Shown here: piece after piece, positions 44,887-57,800 of the stretch
Numbering within the stretch: the first letter of the stretch is position 1
How the letters are laid out: each line of letters opens with the position of its first letter
Source: Zygnema cylindricum
Lineage: Eukaryota > Streptophyta > Zygnematophyceae > Zygnematales > Zygnemataceae
Length of the DNA: 64,000 nt
Assembly: GCA_037447655.1 (NCBI GenBank)
Contig: JBBHKE010000890.1
Span: forward strand, 436,001 to 500,000
Direction: 5' to 3'
Position numbers and translations under genes: made by a program
Notes under the pieces: generated by a model
The model's database searches: none
Seen by the model: only the letters and a program-made list of their open reading frames with translations
Told to the model about the DNA's origin: nothing

Positions 44887-45222
44887 GTTGATGTATAAAC
44901 TGAGCTTCAATACTAAGTTTACGTATATATTGAGTTTCAAAATGACGTAAGTTGTATTTCAATTTATGTAATTTCTTCGTATGACATAAGATTTTATCAA
45001 TAAAGCGTTCGGTTTTAAGGCAATACAAAGAAAAAATGCCCTTACTTAAGCACATGGGCATATACCATATGAAAAGTTGTTTTTTGTTTGTTGACACGTT
45101 ATACGTTCCTATTTTGCAATTATATATACAACCCTAAAATTAAGGCTCTCGGTTCAAATAAAGAATACGACATAACATAATTGTAAATATACTGTAAAAA
45201 CGTGCATCGAATTGAAAAAGTG

Positions 45223-45674
45223 ATGTTGTGTATCGAAGGCCACTTGCCGATATTCGACATGTACCTAATTTTGGGTATCTGAAAATCAATGTATTGCTTT
45301 AACATATGAAAGAGCAAATGATCGATAATTTTTTGCGATATGCCGGTCGATATTTTGATAAATTTTAATCGCTTTGTATCGAAGTGACGTTAGATAAAAA
45401 AAAAACAAAGCCCCCCCCCCCTCTCCCCCCCTCGTGGCGCACGCACAATTGGGAGGGGGGAGATTATCCTCCGAACGATTTACCATATGGTTTACCGTGC
45501 AATTTGTCATAGGATTTACCATACTAAATTTGCACGGACACCCACCTCCCGCGGAGTATATCGCGATAATTTTTGCTGGTCTCCTAGCGATATATCGAGC
45601 CCTTTGACCGCTCGATATTCGATGTATCGGATATCAAATTTATCGCAAAATTTCTTGTACTAGATACACAACAT
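45223..45674. mobile_element. CGATAT-rich element with 12-bp inverted ends
   Basis: ATGTTGTGTATC (45223-45234) and its exact reverse complement (45663-45674) bound a segment full of CGATATATCG-like palindromes (45300-45360 and 45550-45660). This is the same style as 17465-18303. The interior has a C-rich run (45410-45440). No clear target duplication. Confidence 0.65.
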
Positions 45675-47783
45675 TACGAACAGGTACTTTATATGGCCCA
45701 AGGTACAATATTTATCGATTACTAACCGTGCCATAGAACAACGTGGAATTTATATTTTTCATGATACAGTATCGTGTACTTATTGTAATGCGCAAATAAT
45801 AACAAGATATAATGTGGCACTATAATATTTATGTGTTGATCTGCAACCAATGTACGTAGAGAAAAAATCTGTACACGTCCATGAGAAATAGAAATCCAAG
45901 TCCCCAAACCGCAAACGAACTTTTTCAACTCCGTCCTCTAAAGGGAGAAGGGTGAAGGCCAAAAGGAATGCGGGAGATGGAGGAACACATAGAGAAGGCG
46001 AGAAGCAAAAGGAGGGGAGAGGACGAGAAGCGAGAGGACGGGAGAGAGCGAGAGAGGTGGAGTGGAAGGGACAACAAAGGGTAGGGAAAAAGAGTAAAAC
46101 AAAGGGATAAAGATATCAAAAAATTTTGTTCCACCCTCTTCCTCCGCGCCCCTCCCTCCGCTTCTTCCACTTTTTTACCCCTGGTTCCTTAACACTCCTG
46201 CACTTTAAGTTTAGGGTTTAAATATTTAGATATATGATTAAGGTTGAAAGATAAAATAAGGAGCACGGTCGATAGGGAGAGAGAGCAAGGGGAGTGGTCC
46301 TCACTCCCTCGTTCTATGACCCTTTTTTATTCCAAACCTCATTTACCCATCAAAAAGGCTTCGAGGGTCACCTCTCAGAAATCGATTCTTGATGCCTAAT
46401 TGTGCTTTGGTCATAAGTGGAGGTATACGGTATATGGTGATTTTTTTGTTCTATTTAGACTATTATACAATGGAATCTTGTTAATTAAAAGTGTCACGCG
46501 TAATTTATAAAGGTCATGTGGACCAAATAACACACAACAAAGAGGTAAACCGGATGCTTGTGACATTATCTCAAATCGTTGCAGGTAATTTAAAAAAACA
46601 TTCGATTACCGAATTTAAAGTAATGTTGAAAATTTGGTTATAAATAAAAGTATTCTTATGAGTGAAGCTAATTCAAATCATAGTTGTCTTATTTTGATCC
46701 GGTTGTTGACCGAATCTCGATTATGGGGATTATATGCCAAAATGTCATCCATTAAGTTTTGGCTGGGTTGTGAGAAGACTCTAAGCTAACCCCACTCATC
46801 ATCAATTGGACTGAGGAGTGCATTTAAGCATACTGTCCTCTTTTCAGGAGAAAAAATGACGATTAATATTGTGATCTCAAATGGGAAGGGACAATGGAAC
46901 AATTTACAACTCTCTAAGTGGAAAAGACACTTGAAGAGATTGAGATAGTTGGAAGGCTACACGGGTAAGGGTAGGTCGGTAAGCTCATCTCCACGTGGAT
47001 AGGGCAATCGAGCATCCATCAACTTTTCGAGTGGAATGGGATCGTAGCCATGATTGAGACGAATAAAATCCATATAACCGTACAAGCGGAAGGCAGCATG
47101 AATAAGGTTTTTCGAGTGCGGAGATCGCTAGAACGGGGTATAGCTATCCCAGTGGAAAGGACGGTGGAAGAGTTTAAGATCGCGAAACAATATAACTTTC
47201 TTAAAGTTGAAATCAAACTATCCCCTGCAAGGCTCCCTACGGCGAAGGGATGACAAACACCTCATTCTTTGTTAGCTCCTCAAGCGGGGGAAGGTCGGCG
47301 AACTATTACGTGTTAGCTCTCCAAGTGGCAAACCCTGCAATTGGTAGGGATGTTAGAATAGTCGTTGGCAAATATTTGACTTAATCGTAAGTAGATGGTT
47401 TTTCTTGGTCCTATAATTTTACATTTTTCGGAGGTATGTCTTGTGAAGACACGACACCCAAAAGAAAACATCAACATGTGGCCGCGACGGCCTTTTTTCA
47501 TTGTTAATAGGCATTACGAGCGACCATGACAGAAGGCCTTGTGTGGTATGGCTTTGAGTCTAAAAGGTAACCTATACGCTTCCAAGACAATTTGTAATTT
47601 TAAATTTAGAATGCACCGAGTTTGAAGGTCGAACCACCGCGTATGTCTAAATGTTTAAACCTAAATGTTTGCCGTCAGCGCGGTAAGGCGGCGGTATCGG
47701 TCACCTGGAGATCCCGATCTTTCGTCAGATTCGACCGGTAATATAAAAATAGTCGCGGGCGACCCGGTGCTTTGCCCTTTGGT
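45675..47783. other. Gene-free decayed sequence
   Basis: No supportable gene. 45950-46170 is purine-rich on the plus strand (GGGAGA/GAGGACGAGAG). 46860-47340 has recurring AAGTGG and GGTCGGTAAGCTC-like words and looks like old repetitive or gene-derived sequence, but no frame holds. Confidence 0.5.
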
Positions 47784-47902
47784 CAGAGGTCGCAAACGGT
47801 CAACCGAAACCGTGACCGACCGTTAACCGACCGCCCGCGCCGGATCCGGAACGGATTCGGTTGCCAAATTTTGGGGGTCGGGCGGTTACGGTCGGTTGAC
47901 TC
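47784..47902. mobile_element. hAT-type element left end, second copy
   Basis: CAGAGGTCGCAAACGGTCAA and the next about 110 bp are nearly identical to 873-990, after which the two diverge. The right terminus (TTTGCGACCTCTG) was not found downstream, so the copy is truncated or its end has changed. Confidence 0.75.
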
Positions 47903-48222
47903 ACCAAGGCAATAAGACATTAAATTAATTAACATACACAACACTATTTTTACGGCACATTCTTAGCCGCTTGTAGTCTGCGTTCACATAGACTACGTTT
48001 TGAACATGTAAGAACAGGTTCGCGGGATTGCCCGTAGTCATTATTAGAATAAATAAAATCTGTGCGCTGTTCTAACGCTGACGCCTCTTCACTTTCCCCG
48101 TCTCGAAGCCGTTATCTGACACACTTCATGTACAGAATGCCGAGCAGTTCACGACGAATTTGTAACTCCGTACAGTACACTATGTAAATGCCTCTTTATT
48201 AAGAGTAATTGACGCTACTTTA

Positions 48223-48785
48223 GTTATAACCATAGTTCAAAAGTAGGCGTTTTTATGGTAGGTCTTTGGTAGGCGCACAAAACTTGGCACTAAACTCGCG
48301 TAGAGTAGGCATACTGTATGGGTGTGTGCTGTGGACACTCTTGTACGGACGTACGAATCTGACGTATGATCATAGTTTAGCGCACGCCGACGGACGAAAT
48401 TTCTTAGCGAACTAAAACACGCGGACGTTCAAATTTGCAGACGCTAATATGACAGATAGTCCTTTCGTAAGTTGTGTTATGGGCTTTTCATGTGATCTTC
48501 TTAGATCGCTACTTTGATCAGTGACCGTCCGATCGTCTGAATCTGACGGTTTAAAAAGTTTTACCTCAAAACTCACAGAAATTATTTTTTTTGTCCGATT
48601 TTTTTTCAAAATTTAGACATGACGTTTGATTCTCTATCGATCGATGTGCAACTCAACCCTGTAACTATTTTTTTTTCATTTTTCGACCAATACAATATGG
48701 GTCTTAAGGGCATATTGTATGTTTTGCATACAATAGGCATATTGTATGGGCCTACTTTCACCTACTTTTGAACTATGGTTATAAC
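48223..48785. mobile_element. Inverted-repeat element with perfect 25-bp ends
   Basis: The 25 bases at 48223-48247 (starting GTTATAACCATAGTTC) are the exact reverse complement of 48761-48785. The flanks CTACTTTA and CTACCTAT match at 6 of 8 positions, so a target duplication is only possible. There is no transposase. The interior includes a repeated GGCATATTGTATG word near 48710-48745. Confidence 0.75.
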
Positions 48786-49632
48786 CTACCTATATTAACA
48801 CTGGGAGACAAATAGTATGAATAATTTTTAGGTTCATGGGTCTTAATTCAGGGTCGCCGATTTAGTTTCAGCTCTAATAGCGATTCATGGCCTTTGAAAG
48901 AAAGCATGACGTCAGATTGCAATGACGGGACCGTGATCACCGCGGGCAAAAATCCCAAAAAGACAAACTAGGCAATGCATCAGCGTAAAAGCACCTCTAC
49001 TGAAATAGTGAAATCAGACATTTCATAAGAGAGAAAAGAAAAAGACAAAACTATATAATGTATCAAGTTACCGACATGATGACACCTCTATAATTGCTGA
49101 GCCCGCATTTGAAATCAGCAAAAAGAACAACAACGGTACAAATGTGTACTGCATGGAACCGGGAAAAAAACAAAAGTGAGTGTACGGTAAATAATAAATA
49201 ATGAGTAGGGAAGAAATGAAGCAAGTGCCGGAAGTCAAACCCCATAAATGCTAGATTCGCTTACCTGTGCGATTTGCCCAATCAAATCTGGTGAGAGTGG
49301 TTTCCTAATTTCCTTTGTTCAGTCAAACCATAGAATATATCCCAATATTTGTACTCACCAAACCAAATCACAATATGTACGGCATCGTACGCTTTCCAGT
49401 TTTAAATTTTGTCGGCCAAGCTGTGTCCTTACAACTTCCAGGCATCCTTTTCCCTTTAGCCGTGCGCTTTCCTTCACATCCTTTGTTTCTGTACGCCACC
49501 GTACTTTTTTTTTCTATAACCCTCTGTACTGCTCGTACGGATGATATAGTTCTGTACGATCAAGGCTAAGCTCTCCATCCGCCTCTCCTGGTTTCATGGA
49601 AGCCAAGGCGACACCGATGAACTGAGAAATCC
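48786..49632. other. Upstream region of DEK1
   Basis: AT-rich, with no gene or repeat array seen. This is where the DEK1 promoter and 5' UTR should lie; no element is clear enough to call. Confidence 0.5.
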
Positions 49633-51758
49633 ATGGCGCCGATGGTTTTATTGAAGGACTCCAGCGTACGACACGTGTGCGTACTATTCGGTCTCTTGTT
49701 AGGCGCCTCTGTTTCTGTCGTGGCTGCGCTTATTCTGTTTGCAGACAGGCGACCGTGGCGTTTCTACAGGTATGAAGGCTCTTTGCAATTATTTTTTTGG
49801 AATAGTAGCCAGAACACAAAGTGAAAACAAATAAGTTTGAGTAATTTAAACAAATCCATGAAAGGTGCCGTGTTCTCTCTCTCAAAGCTCGAATTCACGG
49901 TTTGTTCCAGCTGTTAGATGTTAAAGTTTAGGGTTTTACAAGCCCTTGCATCAAAAGGGGGTGTGTTTTAATGTCATTGGTAGCGGTTAAACTCCAAATG
50001 CTTACTATCTCGGCCAAAATCTATGCACAAAATTTTACACAGTAAAGCGAAAGTTAACCTTCTCGATCGATTTTCTAACCTCTCTCTGTTCACATCTTCT
50101 CTCGTCGCCCTCTCCTTCTCGCTTTCCTCATTCTTGTTTTTATCCCTCTTTTTCTTTCTTCCACGCTTTTGAATTCCCGCATCATGTGCAATTTCTTACA
50201 TTCCTTTATTTTTTCTTCCCTTTCCGCTCTCCTTTCGCCTCTCTCCTCTTCCTCTCCTCCCCTTTTTCCTTCAAGCCCCCGCATGTTTCTTCTCCATCCT
50301 TTCATTCCCCTTCCCTTCATTGCTTGCTCCATTCTCATCCTCCCTCGTTTCTTTCCCCCCTCCCTGCCCTTCTTCTACTCCATTTATTGCATTTAAAAAT
50401 TTAAAGTACGAAACCAACTTTTATACTCACAGGGTACTACTATGTTTCAGCCAATCAGTTGATCGGGATTCCTCTCTCCCCCAATTCTTTCTGCCTGACC
50501 CATCCTCTTTTCCCAACACTTTCCTCTCTGCCTCTCCCTTCCCCGCTTGTTCATCCACCCTCCCACTATCGCCGTTTGGATGTTTCTCTGTCCTTTTCCG
50601 ACTCTCTCCCCTCCTTTTTCTCCCACTCCCTACCTTTCTTTTCCTTTGGCTCGCTGAATCTGGAGTCATGTTTTTTTAACTATGACAGTTACTCTTGTAG
50701 ATTAAGTTATCGGTCTCCTTCTCCCCCTCTCTCCCCTCATCCTTTTCTTTCCCTCTTTGTTTCTCCTATCCTATGCCTCTCCCAATTTTCTTTCCCCTTT
50801 GTTATCTCCGTCATTCCCTTCCTTTCCTTCTATTTCCTCTCCTTTCCATCTGTCAGTCTAATATTCTCTTGCCTTCTCCTCAGCTTCCTCTCCCTGTCTT
50901 CATAAGTTTCATAAACCGCCAACTTGTTGTCGTTAAGATTAGTTTTTCTATCCATTCTTGTTGGTTAGTAGTTGTAAAACATGCAATGCTTCCCAAACTG
51001 CATTTCTGCACAATTTGGAGAATGCATTGACATTATTATTGCTGTTTTTGCTTTTTACTAGCTTTTTGTAGCCATTTTTTAAACATTCCACATCCGGTCA
51101 TCATGTAATAGCTTATTTCAAATCTCATTTTGTTCTATTTTTGGTCTCTTTGCTCATGTTTTTTTTGATTTCCTTGTGGGACGATGAAATTGAAAGAAAA
51201 TTTGTACTCAACTTAAATCTTTCAGGTCATTTGAAAATATTATGTATTAACTATGTGATAAAGGGGTTATGTGGTTCTGTTTTCAAAATTTAATTATAAT
51301 AAGGCAATCTTTTTGGTAGTGTAACTTTTTTCTGGTATGGGATGAGTCACCCATGTGGTAAGCGTTCTTTCTGCATTTAAATTGGTCTCCATATTTGAGA
51401 AGTTTATGATTAATGTAGCTTTATTAGTATTGATTAGTAGAACAGTTTGTCTAGGTTTCTATGTCTGTAGTTAAGAAGTCAGTTTTTTAGCACATTGGGT
51501 TTTGAATCTTATTCTTTCTGATTTTTACCTCTTATTGAGTCACTTCTCATTTTCAATATGTTTTTGTTGAAGTTTTTGTTCATGTTTCCAAATCTTTTGC
51601 TGTTTGCAAGTACTGGCATAAAGTTCAGGTTGTCTTTCAACTTTTGTTTGTACTGCAATCCTTGTATTTGGCTTTGCTCACACTTTAAAACGGATTCAAA
51701 ATAATTTATGTCCTTTTCTACTTACAAAGTTATGAATTCCGTCACTGCCGTGTGCTCC

Positions 51759-51815
<57 letters not shown>

Positions 51816-51818
51816 CCT

Positions 51819-51890
<72 letters not shown>

Positions 51891-54800
51891 ATCTTTCTCT
51901 TCTCATGAAACTTTTTGCTCTCCTTCTCACTTATTTGCTATCACTCTAGTTCACGTTTTCCTGATTGCTCAACCCGTCCTTTTCTCTCTCGTCCTCTCTC
52001 GCCCTTCTGGTTTTCCTCTCTGCAGTTGGGTCTATGCCCGTCGGTGGCCGCAATTTTTGCAAGGAATAAGTCTCCACCTTTTGGCCGCTCTTCTCATGGG
52101 ATTCGCTTGGGCTATTCTTTTATTTCCTATGGTTGTCCTCACCCTCTGGGGTGTTGCTCTCATTGGCCGAGTGGATCACGAGGCGGTGGGAATCATGATC
52201 ATATTGGCCGGAGTGGCGATACTTCTCTTCTCATATGCTCTCTTCCTTTGGTGGAGGACAAAGTGGCAAGCGACTCGTACGTCACCTATTGCTTTTTTTT
52301 CTGTTTTTGGATTGGAAGAGGAGAGGTAAAAGTGGGAGTTGAGGGAGAAGATTGAGAGACAGGAGGTTTTGGCTTTTCATTGTAGTTTAGGAGCATTTGC
52401 ATTTGTGGTTTCCTACATTTGTTAGGGAAGACGGAAAGAGGTGGGAGTGATAACAATGGAGGAATGGAGGGAGGGATGTGGATTCATTTTGACTACACCG
52501 CTCATCGTTATTAGTGTTTAAGTTTTTTTCGCCACTTAAAACATATTTTATTCGTGCACAATTGTGGGATTATCGATCCAATGGTTACTATTGGAAGGTA
52601 AGATACTCACCTTCCTATTGGCGGTCTCCGACTGACAATTCGACAAGTGTGCACGGAGGAAAGATGTCTTAAGTGGCGAAAAAACTTTAACACTAATAAC
52701 GATGTGCGATGTAGTAATGATGGTTTATTTGAAGTTGTTGTGATGTTCAGGCTGGATTGTTTTGAGAGGATTTGTTTAGGGACTGTGGTTAAATGTAGAA
52801 GTAAAGGTGGTTTTGCTTTTGCTTCAAACATAGACGTTTTGGGAAAGCCAACAATGAAAACATATTTCGTGAATAAAATAGCGTTGGAAATTGTATTCTC
52901 TATGGCAAATTGTTCAGGTAGTACAAGTGATATCATCGTATACAACTTTCTCGGGCATAAAATCGTCTAGAAGTTTCAAAGCAATCCTCTTGAGGAAGTG
53001 TCCTTTGAGACAGTTTATTTGGCAATCTTATACCACAAAATGGTCAAAATATGTCGGGAAAATTTAAGCGGTTTCTAGATCAGATTAGGTCCTTCATCTG
53101 ACGTTTTATTTTGTTATCATTATTTTATGATATGACTCATGAGCTTGCAGATGTTGTAAAATACAAACTTACAAAAGCAATTTTTAGTTTATTAACGAGG
53201 CACAGAGACCAGAACTTGAAGTAAACATTTCTGTCCAGTCAGAGAAAACAAATAGCACGGTTTCCAATAGTAACACAATTATCTTGCCAAACCATCAGGT
53301 TATAAAGGAGGGAGGAAGGGGAGAGAGAGGAGGGGGGAGAGGGAGGGAGGAGGGAGAGGGAAGGGGGGAGAGAGAGGAGAGGGACGAGAGGGAGGAGGGA
53401 AGTGAGGGAGGAGAGGGGTGGGTTGGATGGGTGGGAGAGGAGGGAGGGAGGCAGTTGTTGAAGCCTCTGATATTTGATGTTTTTTGTGGTACATTGTGGT
53501 GTAGGTACTGTATCAATTCTCCTCCTTCTGTCCATAATACTTTTGTGTTCTTATGAAGTAATTGTTGTTTATTTGACATCGGGGCGTATTTCTTCCTCGC
53601 GATATTCGTCAGGAGGTTTTTTCTTTGGAGTATCGGCTATTGCTATGGCTGTTAATATGCTTTTCATTTGCCAGTTGGTTTTTCAAGGTAATTTTTATCA
53701 GTTCACCAAACTAGGGTTTTGTAAGTCAACTTCTTGTGAAACATTTCATTTGTGTTCGGTGCTTTCATGTTTATAGCCTTTTTATGGCTTTTTCATACTT
53801 TCATTCATGCATTCATGTGAACTAAACAGGATGGTTTGAGTCATGACTTAAACCAATGAATAGGCTAAATAGACTCAGTTCAATAACAGTACAGTCCACA
53901 TTAATGATAGTGGACATAGTAGTGACAACCATTCGTATCCAAATACATGGGGCTGGACCACATTGATCGACAAAAGTTATATAAATTTATATATCTTTTG
54001 TCAGTCAAAATTGTTTAGAATCATATATTTGGATACCAATGGTTGTTTTCAAGGAGCTTTAATATTTAGTCTATTCATTGGTTTAGGTAAATGGCTCAAA
54101 CCATTCTGTTTAGTCCACATGAATGCATGAATGAATGGATGAATTCTGCATCTGATCCGGAAATTTCACTCAAACTAATTTTTCAACAAAATCCAGAGTA
54201 ATCACGATGAGCCATCTAATCAAGTTCTCTCCAAAAAATCCTAAAGGTTCAATTCACGCTGGTGCACGAGATTTTTTTTTGACAGAGAATCTATTAACTC
54301 GAAAATTAGTTCGAGTAACTCGAATATACCAACTAGTAAAAAGTTAATAAAATAGCAACTGCCATTTGTGACGCGACAATGTGCAGGTAATGGCCCGGAT
54401 GTGGACGAATATGTACAGCTGGCGTATTTGCAAGCATGTGACGATACGATTATCGATCCTGCGACAGCCAATGTCTGTCCACCACCAACACAATATTTGC
54501 AAGCTAAGCCAAGGTGAGGAATAACGCAGACTCCAATATTGTAGGATATAGAAATTCTTCCTGATTTTACGAGATTAGCGAAGGAGCTGTAAAGAAAGAT
54601 AAGAGTCTGGGTGTCCTCTGTTGAAGTCTAAAGTGAGGCTGAAATTGAAAGTGAAACTGTGTACAGTGGTAACAGGATATACCATGAGGTAACAAAAGCA
54701 CTTGACCCAGTCCAAGTTCGTTTGGTTCAATTTGTTCTGTTTGGTTTGTTTAACTTGAACCGAGCAAAACAGTCTCAAATTGTGAGGGAGTCATGTGAAT

Positions 54801-57800
54801 CAAATTGAAGCCATATTTTATCTCAAACCCACGGCAAGATTCATTTCATCATGTCTATTCAAGCTCTACCATGGAAGCAAGGAAGGGTAGAAAGTATTTG
54901 TTGTCAGTTTCAAAATTACACTTCTTTAAAAGCTAAATAAATTGCGTGGGGAAATATGTGGACTATCCTGAATACCTGTGCCGTTAAAGCCCATTATTAC
55001 CATACTATCGTAAATTTGTCTTACTTTGTACGTCCTAGTACTGTACTTCACAGCAATTCAACTCTACCAACCAAACCACTTCTTAATTCTTGTATCGAAC
55101 CAAAATGTCTCAAACCGTTGAGGGCCAGTTGTGAACCGAACCGTTTAATAACCGCGGTTTTGTTGCTCGGTTCGGCTTGACCCCGAACTGGACCAATAGG
55201 GAAATGGAACAAATTCACAAGTTTGTTTGGTTGATATGCGGCTGAAAAGTTTAACTCGATAGTCCAAAACACGGAGTATATGGATTTTTTGTAGAGTTGA
55301 CCTGGACTAGTGCCAGTTGGAGAAGAAACAAAAGTCGGTTTAGAGGATGATTTTGAAGGAAAATCCCTCCCTGAATGGGTGGAGGATAGTGGTTAAAGAA
55401 ACTGTAACGTTTTGGCTACCCATTTTTTGATGTTTTAAACAGTATCTGGCCATATTTACCAATTCTGTTTTACGTTTTTTTTACCTGCTGTTGGTCTGTA
55501 GTTTTATTCCGCTCTCTCCCCCTCTCCCTCCCTTTCCCTCCCTTTCCCTCCTTTCTTTACATCTCGCATTCTCAATCTTTGAACCAAATGACATTTATTC
55601 AAGAATGTTCCGTTGATGTTTCAACGAAAACAAGTACAAGAGAAAGTAGAAAAAACTGATTTTCGTCAGCTTTTAAACCTAATTGCTGTGTCATCCGGAT
55701 GGTTTTTCTGGGGTATTTTTGCAGAATGGAAGGTTCTTTCTCCTTTTATTTTGCATCGATAGTGGTACTTGTCATTTACTCCATTTTTTTTGGATTCACA
55801 GCCCATAGTCAACGGTGGCTGGCAGGTGTGACATCCGTCGCAGTTATAATTCTTGGTGAGTTTGTCCTCTGAAAGGGAGAGGGGGAGGGAGAGGGGGAGG
55901 GAGAGGGAGAGAGAGAGGGGGTGAGGGAGGCGGAGAGGGGGAGAGGGAAGAAGGCGGAGGGGGAGGGAGGAGGTTTATGGAAACAGAGAGAATACAACAT
56001 CGATCTATAATGTACCTGGAATTTCAGCGAGTGAAAGTTGTTGATCGAAGACATAGCTGTTTTATGCAGTATGCCACAAGGGGTTAGGAAATGGGTTCTA
56101 TGTGACCTTAAGAAAGCCGTTTATTTTTAAAATCTTTACCCTTTTTCTTTTCCATGTGTATGGAAAAATGCCTATAAAAATGGTTTTTGTCTGTTTAAGA
56201 AAATAGCTGTGGAAGTGAATGAAACAGGTTTGGTTCTAAGTGAGGAAAAGTAGTTTTTGCCATATTTGAGCCTTGGAGATTCTTATTAACTTGACAAGGA
56301 TAATGCACAATTGCCAAAATAAGTTATTAAGTTTCTAATAAAATAACCAATTGTGATGAGTAAGTGTTGTGCAATGCATTATGCTATTAGAACTTCAGTA
56401 ACCAAGCAAACCTTTATACAAAATAAAGAATCGTTGAAACCGGAGTTGTTAAAAGGACAAACGGTGGCCTTACTGGAGATGCCAGTAGATGTTATAGGTC
56501 TTTACAACTATGTATTATCATTTTATGGCTTCTTAATTTCTGAACTGAAACCCAGCTCAATGGACGAGAAGCAAGGATATATGGTGATAGCTGCAGAAAA
56601 AAATAATGGTTTTCTTTTTGTACCACATCACCTGGCACATTTTAACTATTGATATACTCTGTATTTTTATATCATCAGATGCAAATATGGCCGCATGTGT
56701 CCTCAGTTTTCAGTTATTCAGTGGTGGGCTTGTGGTACTCTCCATGTGCGGCAGTTACCGTATATTCCTCATCGCTTTTGGAGACAAATTCTGGTATAGT
56801 CAAACCTTTCCATTTATTTCCCCCGCGCCCTTTTTCTCATATTGACAAAAACCTTGAGGATATTTCTGCATTTGAAACTTAAATTGACAATTGTACCCTT
56901 TTTGGAATCGTTTGTCGTTTTTTAATTTACTTGTTTTTTACCGGGAAACTGCCATGGAGTGATTTCAGGTACTTGGGCCATTGCATCGCCTACACAGTGG
57001 TAGGTTCTGTGCTGTTAAGTGCGGCTGCCGTAAAATATATTCCGTTACACAATACGGAAGCAACTCGTCGCACAGCATTGGCTGACACAGTGGAACTTTT
57101 GCGGACGACAGTTGTCCGTTGTAGACAAGCGAGTAGTGTGAGTTTCGCACAATTCAGTCAGGTAGGACTGAGGTTTAACGGAATCAGTTGCGACTACTAT
57201 GAAACTAGTTTTCCGCACCAGAGAGAAGGGATTTCTGGGCCAGAAAACCCGTACATTGGGGAGCTTGCGGTATTAGACATGGAGAAACCGACTGCAATCA
57301 ATGGTGAGATGCTAGGGAATCGAGACGATGAAGTTTTACAACACTCTGTAAAAATGAACGGTGGGTATAGTAAGAAGACTGACGAGTTGAGAGCAATGAT
57401 TATTGAACTCGGGGCCGAGGAAAGACAAGATGAGCATCCTGGGTCGAGGAATACATGGGAGGGAGGCGATGCAAAACTGGATAGCCTAGAAGGAGATGAA
57501 GGAGAGGCGGGAGAGAGTGAGACAGGAGATGTCTCTCCTTCTCGGGTAGATGTGGAAGCACACGACAGAAATGCTGTGGAGTATTTAGCTCAGTATTGGA
57601 AGAATGATGGCTCGGAAGGGTGGCAACAGGGAGGAGAGGGAGTACCTATCTTAAGTGATGGAGGGAGAGAGAGCTTCGGTCGGGCAATAGGACCGACAAG
57701 TACAGGTGACGACGTTTCACCATTGGAGTTAGCGGCTTTAGGATTTGGTTCTAGACAAGCAAATAGTTCACAGAGGAGTAAAGGATTGGAAACAAAGGAT

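Noticed and set aside
46860-47340. Decayed leucine-rich-repeat gene
   Set aside because: Some periodic words looked LRR-like, but no frame gives the LxxLxLxx pattern for more than one unit.
50186-50905. Long plus-strand ORFs at 50169-50905 (up to 148 codons)
   Set aside because: Pyrimidine-rich intron 1 of DEK1 gives Ser/Leu/Phe/Pro strings in several frames; no family and no splice need.
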